From: Rhizoclosmatium globosum
Lineage: Eukaryota; Chytridiomycota; Chytridiomycetes; Chytridiales; Chytriomycetaceae
Assembly (NCBI GenBank): GCA_002104985.1
Contig: MCGO01000112.1
Coordinates: 62,001 to 126,000 of the forward strand
Length of the DNA: 64,000 nucleotides
Direction of reading: 5' to 3'
The notes beneath the pieces were generated by a model, which saw only the letters and a list, made by a program, of their open reading frames with translations, did no database searches and had not been told where the DNA came from. Positions 35,620 to 46,286 of this stretch are shown piece after piece (the first letter of the stretch is position 1; each line of letters starts with the position of its first letter). Position numbers and translations under genes: made by a program.

Positions 35620-37353
35620 ATGTCCAGAGTAACTTACGTCGTGTCGCTCGCTCTCTTTACTTTAGCTTCTGTGGCAGCTGCTGCATACACGAATGTTACC
35701 ATTGAATGTTTGAATATGGTCGCACAATTTGGGGAAATCGAAATCTTTTTGACCAATGGAACCAATATTGCCCGTCAAGGAACCGCAAGTATGAGTTCTG
35801 TTGCTGCTGCTGCATTTGGTCCTAGCTACTGCATTGACGGGAATTTAGAATCAAAATGTACAACTCAAGGTACTGCCCAGTCAATGTACCAGTGGATTCA
35901 GGTGACAGTTCCTGCCCCTGCTACGAGCATTGCAAACGTCAAGCTGTGGCAAGTTTGGAACCGCGAGTTTTGGCAAGGTTGTTGGCTTACCCTCACTGAT
36001 TCCGTCCAAGGTGTCATGCAACAACGAAACCTTCAACCAAGCTTGCAACCAAGCTATATCACAAACACCTGTCCATGGAACTTGACCATGAATTACAACG
36101 CGACTACAACTGTGCAGATTAGTTCTTGTCCACGGTCACTCAGTTTCAGCAAGCTTTCTGTATATGACAAAAACGGAACTGATGTCGCCTTGAATGGCTA
36201 TGCGACAATGAGTTCCACTTTGTCAGACTATCAACACATCGCTATAATCTGTTTGGATGGTCGCGATGTTCACACTCCGACCCGTGAAATCACATGCCAA
36301 CAGAACTATGGTGATAAAGCCGCTTGGTGGAAAGCCGTGATTCCAAGTGACTATCGTCAACTCACCTACTTGAAGATCCAGCCTCGGGTTGATGACGGTT
36401 CGTTCCATCCTTCCGGCTGCCTCCTCACAGTCACTGCGACCATAAATGACTGGAAAGTGGATCTTATGAATTTCAGGATTCCAGGGGCTCCAAACGGTGA
36501 CTTGAAAGCTCCCTATACGTTCAACATCACCAAACCAACATCTTCTGTGTCTGTTCAATGTTCGAATACGTATCCATTAACTCTGACCGAGGTTGAAGTA
36601 TTCACTGCCAACGGAATCAATATCGCTCTACAAGGAACTGCGGCTTCCAGTTCTCAGGGATCTAATGTACTTCCTGCAACCATAAATGACGGAGACAACA
36701 CTCTCCCATTTTCGACAAACGCAACCGACACGAACCCATGGATTCAAGTATCTCTCCCACTTCCAGCAAGCCTCATTTCCAAAGTGAAAGTTTGGAACGC
36801 TGCTAACGTCAGTATTGGAAATGGATGTTCCGTCACTGTTGCAGACTCTATCAATGGAATCGTACAGCAAAGAAACCTTCAACAATTCAGCAGTGCAACC
36901 CCTACATCGTACAACCTTGACATCAACTACGGCAACTCGACTACTGTTCGCTTATCGTGTCAATGAGCTCTTCTTGGCTTCAACAAACTCGAGGTGTTTG
37001 ATTCAACCGGAAACAATGTCGCGTTGAATAGTTACGCGACTGCCAGTTCTCCCTATATCGCAAAAGTGGATGATACGGACTCATTTCCAGCTTTTAATTG
37101 CCTTGACGGAAAAGACTTGTGTGGAAACCAATTGTTTTGCTTGACTGGCAAGGATGACGCAAGTCCGTGGTGGAAGACGGTTATCACCAATGACGTTAAC
37201 AGCCTCACATCTGTTAAGATTTATCCTCGCGATGGTGACGCAACTTTGGCCGGTTGCAGCTTACTGGTTCAGGGCAGTCAATACAATGTTGCGAAGTTGA
37301 ATGTTACACTTCCGGTTATAGCCCTTGGTGACCCATATATCTTTAACTTTTAG
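35620..37353 (+). CDS. Secreted protein with four discoidin-like domains, paralogue B (in-frame TGA)
   Basis: A tandem paralogue of the gene just upstream, with signal peptide MSRVTYVVSLALFTLASVAAA and the same four-repeat order. The frame ends at TGA 36964-36966, where paralogue A codes for Arg in LSCPRAVLGFN; here it reads LSCQ-stop-ALLGFN. After the stop the same frame stays open for 128 codons to 37353 and is well conserved (FPAFNCLDGKDLCGNQLFCLTGK), so the fourth domain has either been lost only recently or is made by readthrough. The two proteins share many identical blocks (CPW, WWK, NGDL, YPRDGDATLAGC), so they arose by duplication. Function as for paralogue A. Confidence 0.65.
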
Positions 37354-37509
37354 TGTGTGTTTTTTACGTCTCCTTCGCTTGTCTAATGAATAAAGAGTGT
37401 CGAATGAATGTGATTTAGTATTGGCTTTATTACGCCAAGCAATTCCCCAAAAACGATAAAATAAAGGGATTCCCCGATCGATGATCCGTCCGTGTTATAC
37501 TCCACTCTG

Positions 37510-39198
37510 TCAAATTGACTCTCCCGCATCTTCCTGAATGCCTTTATGGCCTGCATCCGCGTCATTCTCTGAATCAACAGCAACATCATCCACGCTGGTG
37601 GGAAATTCTGAAACACTTTTCAATTCCTCAGCACCGTTTTCCAGATTCGCAACATTATTTAAATTGGCAGACTCTCGTCGCTGCGCCTCATACTCTTCAC
37701 GATCGTCATCTTCATCATTGTCTTCCAGTTCATTTTGCTGCTGCTGCTGATGAATATGTAAATTATTACCATGAACATCAACGGCTTCGTGGTTTGCTTG
37801 GGCGTCTGAGTTCGCAAGTCCTTCTTGTGCATTGGAATCAGCAGACGGAACACCATCTAATTCTCCATTCTGAGAACCAACTCCATGCCCTTCTTTCTTC
37901 TCTTTATCTTGTCCAGATTGTTCCCCTGCATTTGGTCCAACAGGAGGATTCAAAAGTCGCTCCCATGGGTCCTCCAGCACCCGCGAAATAACAATAAAGC
38001 CCTCTCCGATTTGCGTGTTTCCACTAAATCCATCTCCGTGTGTATCTTCGCGCCTATAATCGCCTCCACGTGTATAAAAGTCTCCTCTGGAGCCGCCTCT
38101 ACCTCCGCGTCCTCCACCTCGATATCCGTCATATCCACGAACACTTTCATAACCTCTGCGAGGAGGAGGTGGGGGTGGGTATCTATCATCACGTCCATCG
38201 TACCGTCCCATATCTCTCGAGTCCCGATAACCACGTGGGGGAGGTGGTGGGTAGGAAGAGTGCGGAGGTGGTGGTTGATGTGGTGGAGGGGGCCGTACCG
38301 GTCATATCCGCGGCTGTAATAATCACGATCATAGGCACTTGGGGGTGGTGGGGGTCCACGGGAGGAAGGGGGTGGTAAAGGGGGTGGAGGGCCGTAACGA
38401 CTGCTACCGTACTCATATTCATCCCGTGGTCGCTGACAAAATCGTTCAGTGAATTCGAAAACGATTGGTTTGTGGTTGGTTACCTTTGGAGGATAGTCTC
38501 TGTCACGGGACCAACGGTCTTCTCTGGCACCGCCTCCACGATACCTGTCTTCATCACGATCTCTACGATAATATGGATCATCACGAGAGGGAGGACCAGG
38601 AGGAGGTGGGGCTGAGGAAGTGGGGCGTTGTGGGAGTGGGGCATGTTGTGTGTATGGGGACGCGTAGGCGTGAGCAGGAGGGGCACCAGGGGGAAGAGGA
38701 GGATTCGCTAACGCTGTTGCGGGAACAAGTGAAGATGTGTGTGGGTTGTAATGAAGTGGAACCGCCACAGACACGTGTGGAGCACCAGCATATGCAGGGC
38801 TCTGGTACGCGGCGTAGGGATTCGCAGCAGCGGGCGTGGCGGTGGGATAAGCTGTGGGATAAGCGGAGGCGTAGGCGGCGGCGGGGGCTTGCGGCTGCTG
38901 CGTGGCTTGCGCTGCCTGGGCCTGTCCTGGCTGCGGCTGCGGCTGGCCCTGGCTCGCGTAGTAGGCGGCCCAAGCCTGTTGTTGCTGCTGAGCAAGCGCT
39001 GCCTGGGCATATTGTTGCTGGGCACCGTATGCTTGCCTAACCCGAGAGAAGTGTCAGTCCCTTGACCCTTAAAACAGCTCCAACTCACCATGCTGCTTGT
39101 TGTTGTGCAAGAGCACCTGCTGATTGGCTCGCTGCTGTGGCCGGCGGTGCAGGAGCGGCTGCTGTCTGTTTTCCTTGCGGTGGGTATTGGTACTGCAT
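37510..39198 (-). CDS. Q/A-, Pro- and RGG-rich RNA-binding-type protein
   Basis: A model of four exons (39198-39089, 39036-38484, 38432-38299, 38215-37510) gives 500 residues. The N-terminal third is Gln/Ala-rich with a Q-A-W-A-A-Y-Y-A repeat like the C-termini of far-upstream-element-binding proteins. The centre is Pro- and Arg/Asp/Tyr-rich, followed by RGG repeats (GGGRGGRGGSRGD) and an F-I-V-I-S-R-V-L-E-D-P-W-E-R-L motif, which recalls the conserved L-E-D-P-W end of MPLKIP/TTDN1 proteins. The C-terminus is acidic. No RRM or KH domain is seen. The third intron (38298-38216) has a poor acceptor; one missing C in the C-tract at 38288-38292 would also restore the frame. Likely a nuclear RNA-associated disordered protein. 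Confidence 0.6.
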
Positions 39199-39250
39199 TG
39201 GGAAAGAGAAAATGAAAAGAAACTCAGAACTTTGTTTCAACCAACACCCA

Positions 39251-42216
39251 TCAAGCAAGAACCCTCTCGTCCGTCATCAAAATCTGGAAATAATAGACTC
39301 CACTTGTGCACTTGATCGCAATTTGAACTGCATTTGAGGCTGCGGGTGCAATATTACCACTCCGGTTTAGAGGCAGCGAAACAGGTGTCGTTTGTCCTGG
39401 AGCCAATTGAGGAACCTGGAGAGGCGAAGCAGGTGCGATTCCATATCTGCAAGAAACGGTTATTCGGACACTCCACGAAATAAGTGGGAAAGAATAAAAC
39501 TTACGAGTTGATGTTAAACTGGATGGCAAAGTCGCTGAGAGGTCCAGCACTCTTGTTTGAAAAAGTCATGTCCAAAAACAGTTGGCCGTTCCTAAGTCAC
39601 AAAATTAAGCATAAACTACCAAGCATAGTGGGACAAACCTTTTAGCGAAACAGCCAGTAAGATCTAATCCATTCGCAGACTCGGCGCTCAATAACTGAAC
39701 ACGCGGAGTCTCAATTGCCGGAGCAGAACCGAGAGGGCTCCCGGCCATTCCACCCATTAATCCTCCATTATTTCCTCCACTCAGATCCATCATTCCCAGC
39801 AAATCATCGACATTGGATGGACGATGTGTTCCAGGTGTTGTCACTGTAGCAGGCATTGTGACTGGTGCTCCAAAGTCCAAATCCAACAGGTTCTCAATGT
39901 TTCCTCCAACAGAATCCACAACTTTCTGGACGTCCACCTTGATATCATCATCGTCACCGGATGGACTGTTAAAAGAATAAGAATTGATATTTCAAAAACA
40001 AAACAGAAATCTCACATTCTGTAATCAACACGATCGCCACGAACGCCGAGGAGGGCAGGTGGTTTGTGGTACACAGATGCCAAACTTCCAATGTGATAAA
40101 TTAGCTCGTCAAGCAAGGTTTCGCTGACGGTGCTGTTATCTGATTCGATTGGAGGCTTTTCTGCCAATACGACTGCCTGTAGAATAATATTAACAAAAAT
40201 ATATAAATTCATGCGCTGCAAACCTTAGCAGCCTGTGGGTTAGATGACAATAGGCGCCAGTAAATATAAGCGCGGTCACGAATATCTGGGTTTTCAACTC
40301 CTTGCGTCGCCAACTGCAGAATCTTCTGCACAAGCTCCTGTGCCGACCCGGGTTTCTTCAAAAACAACTTGACAGTCGACGTCAATAGCTGTAATTGAAC
40401 TTTGGCACTCTCCTCCTTGAATCCCTCAACAAAGTACTCCAACAACTCCTCCGCATTCTCAATACGCTCGGCATATTCACCAACAATCCAAATAAGCGAA
40501 GCTTTGGCTTCAGGCTCTTCCAACGCCTCCAAGTTTTCACACAGAGCCGGAATTACTCCTTCATACTTGTTGGGGTACTTTCGGAAAATGTCCTTGATCA
40601 CAACCACAGCCTCTTGGACAACATAACTGACTTTGGTCTTGATCAATTCCAATAAAACGTTAACACAGCGTTCACTGGCGTCATCAAGCTTAACAGCACA
40701 TCGACCAATGGCACGCACTGAACGACGGACGAATTCAACATCTACTTCAGAAGCATACTCCTTCAACTCCAAAAGAACTTGGTCAATTGTTTCGAGAGAA
40801 GCAAGCTTGATGATGGATTCGAGTTTTTCAAGTTTGACGTACAACGGGTCATTGTACTTTGTGAAAAACACACGGATTTCGGAGGCGAGAATTTGAGGAT
40901 GGCGTTGAAGAATGAGGTTGATGTTACGGAGGGCTACGTATTGGATTTCTGGGTCAGAGGCGAGAAGAGTCACTTTTGTGTTTTTATGGTTAGTTTTGAG
41001 ATAAGCGGTGGTTGAAGGTTACCGAGAGGTGGAGCCATCTTCTTCATGACTTGCTTGACCAAGTCAGAATCAATGTACTGGATGTAAATCAAGAGAACCT
41101 AAAGGTACCCATTCAGCAAAATTAACCATCAACAAGCAACAAACCTTCACGGCAGCCAACACAACACTCGCATTCGCATGCTGCAACCGAGCAATAACTC
41201 TTTCAACAACTTCAGGTGACTCGCGGCTTCCAGGCGTTGGCTTATACGTTGCAAGAGCTTCCAAAATCACAATTTGACCCCACTCTGTACACTCATTCAA
41301 CGCGGCCAACAACTTTGTCAAAATCGCAGGGGTAATGACAAAGATTTGGTCTTGTGGACAGTGGGCGTGGATTTCAGACAGAGCCGAGACAGCGTTTGCG
41401 ATAACCTATTTAAGAGCTTCAGCACAACCAGACTGACAATCGCAGAAATAATACGCCTTAATTACCATTGGATTGCGGTCTGAAAGCATTTCCTGAAGAC
41501 TGGTAATCAGTCCATTGTCAATACAGATTGCGGGGTTGAGGTCGAAGATCTTAGCAACACAGAGCGCACTAGTTTTCCGAACGTATGGATCCTCATCCTA
41601 AAGCGGTGGATGTCATGAGCTCCACCGTGGAAGTGGGTTTGCCAAAACAACACCCTTACATGAAGCGACTTCTTCAACGGCTCCATCAGGTAATCCACCA
41701 CCTTTTCCACACGTAAACATCCAAGCGTACGAATTGCCAACGCTCTGATAAGGGGATTGATGTCGTCCGTGTCCTGGTGATATTTGAGTATTGAGCCCCC
41801 CAATAAACCACAGCGCACCTTCAAAAACGTATTGACGGCCAAGATAACTAGTTCCGGCTGCGTCTTTGCATAGTTGATCAAGTACAAGTACACGAGCTTC
41901 TTGAGCTCAATGTCTTCAGTCTAACACACCAACCCCAAACATTAGTCTCCCTCGCACAGCAGCCAAGACATCGAATGCATAGTGCGATATTACCTGCATG
42001 TTCTTGACAACATCGGCAAACAGACCACTGACGTCTTTGCCAATCGTCATGTTCGCAATCACCTTCTTGACCGTCTCTTTGCGCTTTTCCCGGTATTCCG
42101 AGTTGAGATCCACGCGGAGCTCGTATGCTTCTCCTGATTATTGTATAGTTTAGATTGAATGCTATATGAAGAGTGGGGTCTGTCGTACCCTTCTTCTCAG
42201 TCGTGAAGGCTGCCAT
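39251..42216 (-). CDS. AP-complex large subunit beta-adaptin
   Basis: About ten exons. The start ([48 protein letters not shown]) and the trunk ([50 protein letters not shown]) are classic AP-1/AP-2 beta. It joins the heterotetramer that links clathrin to cargo at the trans-Golgi, endosome or plasma membrane. A hinge with repeated GGLMGGMAG and a putative D-L-L-G-M-M-D-L clathrin-box-like motif follows. The ear has the beta-sandwich ([22 protein letters not shown]) but stops soon after VYYFQI, so the platform subdomain is missing. Whether it belongs to AP-1 or AP-2 is not clear. Confidence 0.88.
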
Positions 42217-42508
42217 TTCACAACTTGTTTTTCCCTTCTGCCCCATTCACTAAATCCAACTCATTTTCCTGCATACCAATACATCTTTTATGAAAGGACA
42301 GAAAATGTTCTTTAGAAACACACGCCAAACAGTTCAGTGTGTTTTGGAAGTTGTTGCTGGGATATGATTTATTTCTGTTAGAATACGACAGAGGACTTTC
42401 AATTCAATTTAAAACAAAGCTTGAAATGTTATAGATAAGTTTTTGAAATCAGAGACATTGTCTTTATTCTTAACTGTAAATTTGATGACGTCCCAACCCA
42501 AATTTAAT

Positions 42509-43957
42509 CTAATAAGGGAGAAAAAGAGCTGCAATCAAAGTGAAAAGACCTACAACCGCAACATTCGCAGTACCCTTGTAAATGTTGTTGGCAGCTGGGG
42601 CAACATAGTAAGCCACAGTTGGAGCGGCGTAACCAACAGCAACAGTGGTAGTGACTGTAACGGTTTCGGCGGCGGAAGATTTACCAGCTGTAGCAGATGT
42701 GGCTTGCGACGAAGATGAGGCAAGAGTCCATTGAGCAACTGCAGAACTGGCGACCTTTACGGTGGAAATGCCAGCACTGGTTGACGCAGCAGTAGAAATA
42801 AGGGTAGAAGTTGGAATAACAGTAGTGGAGGTAGTGGTTGCCAGGAAAGACTTGTCAAAGAAGTGGAACGTGGCATCACCAGCGTCGCGACGACGATCAT
42901 CGGTTAAATTAGAGTGGAGAGAAATATTGAAAACTCCGTTCGCAATGTCCATCAAGCTGTACGACCAATTGGTTTCTACACTGAAATAACGCTGGAAACG
43001 GCTTCCTGGATCACTCGCACCACAAACTTCTGATGTGTTGGTAAACTTGAAATATCCGTCACCGCTCACAGCAGCAGAAATACAGCCGTCTTCAAAGTTT
43101 GCGCCTTTCGCAAGTTGAATAGCACCAGCATCGTAGCTGACTAGAGTAAAGTTGCGCTCAAGAGCAGATCTTTGAGCAACAACATATTCATACACACAAG
43201 AGTTATCAGCGGAAGTAGCATTGACGTTGGAAGTCACAATGATATCAAAAACAGTGTTGGAGACCATCTTGTAAGTAGCAGCGGCGGCTTCCACACCGTA
43301 TGCATCAGCAAAAGCAGCCTTAAGATTTCCGTTGTTGAAAAACACTTCACCAAGCTCCCCAACAGAAGCGCTGGAATACGACAAACGGTGAGTCTCAGAT
43401 TGATCAATTAGGCGAGGTGCATTTGGTCCACAGATTGGGTTCTTGTAAGCCAGAACGTATCCTTCAACAGCTTGAGTCACGGTAGAAATCCAAGAGGTAG
43501 AACAAGTTGTGACGTCTTCCTTTACAAGAGCTCTTGCTTCTTGTCTGGGTGGAGCGCCGACACCAACTGGGTACAACATGAAGTCAATATAAACAGTTTC
43601 AAGAAAGTGTGGGTCCTCAGCAACAGACTCAGTGTTATTATACACGGTACCGATAACAAAGTTCTGTGCCGAGATGTTGCGGCCATAAACAGTAGAAAGG
43701 CGAGAGATGAGATTGTTGGCCCCGCAGTTGACGTTGGTATCCGTGAAGATGAACTTGGAAGCCAACTGACTTCCAAAGACATAGTCGACTCTTGGAGCAG
43801 AGAAGTTGCTTGGAAGTGAAAAAGCCAAACAACTCAACTGTGCTGCAGTTGGGTTTGCGAAGGCAACACCGGAGGTAGTGGTGCAGTCAGGAGAGAGCTG
43901 GACGAATCGTTCGAAGGTGCTTCCGACAAAGTTGAGACTGACTGCGTGTGCTACCAT
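42509..43957 (-). CDS. Ser/Thr-rich surface glycoprotein with C-terminal hydrophobic anchor
   Basis: A single exon of 482 residues. The first 375 residues are rich in N-x-S/T sites and evenly spaced Cys, which suggests an extracellular fold; I do not recognise the domain. A Ser/Thr/Ala-rich stalk (about residues 380-440) leads to a C-terminal stretch ANVAVVGLFTLIAALFLPY, which resembles a GPI-anchor signal or a single membrane helix. No signal peptide is seen at the N-terminus (MVAHAVSLNFVGS), and an in-frame TAA lies three codons before the Met, so an upstream exon with a signal peptide may be missing. The gene is divergent from MED22. Confidence 0.65.
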   Translation of the reverse strand: MVAHAVSLNFVGSTFERFVQLSPDCTTTSGVAFANPTAAQLSCLAFSLPSNFSAPRVDYVFGSQLASKFIFTDTNVNCGANNLISRLSTVYGRNISAQNFVIGTVYNNTESVAEDPHFLETVYIDFMLYPVGVGAPPRQEARALVKEDVTTCSTSWISTVTQAVEGYVLAYKNPICGPNAPRLIDQSETHRLSYSSASVGELGEVFFNNGNLKAAFADAYGVEAAAATYKMVSNTVFDIIVTSNVNATSADNSCVYEYVVAQRSALERNFTLVSYDAGAIQLAKGANFEDGCISAAVSGDGYFKFTNTSEVCGASDPGSRFQRYFSVETNWSYSLMDIANGVFNISLHSNLTDDRRRDAGDATFHFFDKSFLATTTSTTVIPTSTLISTAASTSAGISTVKVASSAVAQWTLASSSSQATSATAGKSSAAETVTVTTTVAVGYAAPTVAYYVAPAANNIYKGTANVAVVGLFTLIAALFLPY

Positions 43958-44477
43958 TTTTGGTTATTTTCTAAAGTGATTGGGAGGAGTGCTCTTGAAA
44001 CAGCACGCACAGAATTTTTACTGGTGTCTCTCATCTCTTCAATTTCCGATGTTGGATTCGCTCCTCGTCCCCGCCAAAATTTATTGTGTCCCCTGGTGAA
44101 AATATTGCTGTATATGGTGGTATCTTCCAGCTCCGAGGGTAGATTTTCCAAAGATTCGTTGCGTGAAGGAATTCCGGTCATCTCCGCCATCTCCCTTTCA
44201 CAAGCCCCGCGACAATACAAGTACCACACTGGAATCTGGTCTCTACTCGTAAAATGATCAAAACTCTGATGAGTCTTTGGCTATGCTAACTCAAAATTTG
44301 AAGGTGTTTGCCTTGCAAGTATGTCTGCCAAAATTCAACTTGTTTTCAAAACTTGCTCATAGTGTCTAATTCTGCTAAAATCAAACGTCAGCTTCGATCA
44401 ACGAGCTATGGTTATTGTTATTTCTCTTTCTCGTTCTTCCATTGACATTGTTTGTTCACCCAAATCACAACTCAAAT
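43958..44477. other. Divergent promoter region of the glycoprotein and MED22 genes
   Basis: It may hold an untranslated or signal-peptide exon of the glycoprotein gene (acceptor TTTAG at about 43970 on the minus strand). The 92-residue minus-strand ORF here overlaps the glycoprotein start in another frame and shows no domain. Confidence 0.4.
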
Positions 44478-45003
44478 ATGGAGGCTGAGCTCAACAAGGC
44501 CCTGGATGGGATAATGCACCAACTGCATCAAAACATGGACTATATTGTAAAAACAGCTACGGTAAGAGTCTCTTCTCTTGAAAGGCTACCTGGGCCACTA
44601 TAACTGTACTCTGCACTCACGAATGCCCTTTCCGAAAAGAATAGATGAGACCCGACTCATCGAGTACATCATCAGTTGATGTGAATGTCAAAGACCGCCA
44701 CAGAGTCGCTCAAGAGCACCAGAAAGCCCTAGGAGCCTGTTCCAACATTGTACGTCAAACCACCCCGCTCTAACCACCACTAACTGTGCAACCCATTCAA
44801 ACCAGATACATACTGCAGAAACCTTGTTGGGTCTGACAGCAGCTCTCAAGCAGCAACTCCTATTGAACGACTTCGCGACACTGAATGCAGGCGTCAATGC
44901 ACGCGCAACTGTTCTACAGAAAGGCATGGATTCAGATCGAGATGTTGTGAAGGGATTGCAAGCAGAGTTAGCGGAGGCGCGACGAAAGGCCAAGTTATTG
45001 TAA
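44478..45003 (+). CDS. MED22: Mediator complex subunit 22 (Surf5)
   Basis: Three exons (44478-44561, 44645-44749, 44806-45003) give 128 residues, typical of MED22/Srb6 (about 120-200). The segment LTAALKQQLLLNDFATLNAGVN matches the family core L-K-Q-F-L-I-L-N-D-F-x-x-V-N. Med22 pairs with Med11 in the Mediator head and contacts RNA polymerase II preinitiation complexes. The protein is all-helical. In-frame codons before 44478 encode a hydrophobic leader that is absent in the family, so this Met was chosen. Confidence 0.75.
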
Positions 45004-45258
45004 TAAACCAATCTTTCTGGGAAAGAGTGGGCTGAAGTTGTTACCCTGTTTAAATGTAAGACAATAGTTCCGGCGTTTAGTCTTTGATACGTTCACAAGG
45101 ATTCTTTGATGACCATGATCCATGTGCAGCAGAAGATCTCGAGTACACACTGAGAACCTGATGCCGCATGGAACAAATTACCGCAATTATTTCTATCGTA
45201 TCAACTTGCAGATATGAGGCTTTTCTCATTTGTTTGTTGTTAAGGTTGCCTTGAAAAG

Positions 45259-46220
45259 ATGCAACAAACAAGAGACGAACGGGACGGCGCCATCGATGAC
45301 ATTCTAAACAAGGCTCAACTGAAAGCCTCTTCCGAAGATACATCGTCACCAGGTTGTGAGAATCAAAAGTGTTCCGTGGATCAAGTGTTCCAGATCAACT
45401 CACGCACAGCATGGCAGTCAGCCGCGGATACAACCTGTGCTCCGCAATGGATCAAGGCAACTTTGAGCGAAGGCCACGCTGTCTATTCTTTTTCTATCCA
45501 GTATGGCACTTTCATCAAGGTTATACATAGTTTGTCACTGATTCAAACCTGCACAGATATGGCAGCTTGGAACCACCGCCGTCTGTGAATCAACCCAACT
45601 CAAACACGCTCGTTGTTCCTGAATTCATGTTTATGCTTCAAGATAAAGCTGGAAGCATGTTGGATGTCACGAAATCACTCGCCTGTGGTTCAAAAGTTGT
45701 GAATGGAACAACTATTGATGTTTGCAAGATTAGTTGGGACGACACTACTGTTGCAACTGCTGCGAGTAAAGCGTACGGTTGTCAGTGGACTTGGACTCTA
45801 TCACCAAAAAGTGCAGGCAAGCCTTGCCAAATGAACATTGAAGAGGTAACTGTGCAGCTTTGCTTGAAGCGAATCATGGTTTCTAATTGAGGATCCAAGA
45901 TAATCTTGACAGGAAGTGTTGCCGGAGATGGAGCACAAGCAACAAGTACTAGTGGTCCAACACTGCCATTAATTCCAGCGAATCCTTCAGTGGGAAGCGG
46001 AAATGGGCAAACACAGTCGCAGTCCCAGGACCAAGCTACTTCCATTGGGGCAATTATTGGATATGTTATTCTGGCACTTGTTATTGGAGCTGTCGGTGGA
46101 ATTCTGTTTGTTAGGAAAAGGAACCTTGAAAGGCGTAAACGGGCACGAAGACTGTTGGCGGAGAATAACCAATTGAATCGCTACCCCCACGATGAGACCT
46201 TCTTGACATCGTCCCGTTGA
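45259..46220 (+). CDS. Type I membrane protein with discoidin-like ectodomain
   Basis: Exons 45259-45500, 45557-45845 and 45900-46220 give 283 residues from Met 45259. A Cys-containing region resembling an F5/8-type C domain (T-A-W-Q-S-A-A-D...P-Q-W-I-K-A-T-L-S-E, then V-Y-S-F-S-I-Q-Y) runs to about residue 185. A Ser/Thr/Gln-rich stalk, one transmembrane helix (IGAIIGYVILALVIGAVGGILFV) and a basic cytosolic tail (RKRNLERRKRARR) follow. The positive-inside rule places the N-terminal part outside or in the ER lumen. A signal peptide is not visible, so an upstream exon is probably missing; there is an in-frame TAA at 45241. SUN-like proteins with similar folds are an alternative. Confidence 0.6.
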
Positions 46221-46286
46221 CGATAGAGGTTTATTGATTAATCGAGTAGTAAATTGCATTAGTTCGTTTTCTTTGCAACTGAAAAG

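Noticed and set aside
33339..37353. Use of TGA as a sense codon to explain the broken paralogue
   Set aside because: Other genes here (for example GCN5-region, ATP7 and M3 peptidase) do not need recoded TGA, and several genes, such as the syntaxin, end in TGA.
37950..38180. His-, Val- and Glu-rich C-terminal extension of the first RGG-protein frame
   Set aside because: Composition changes abruptly after RYGP, while the other frame continues the Pro/RGG style to the stop at 37510.
38708..39091. Arg/Pro-rich ORF on the minus strand in another frame of the Q-rich protein
   Set aside because: Low-complexity shadow of the Gln/Ala-rich coding frame.
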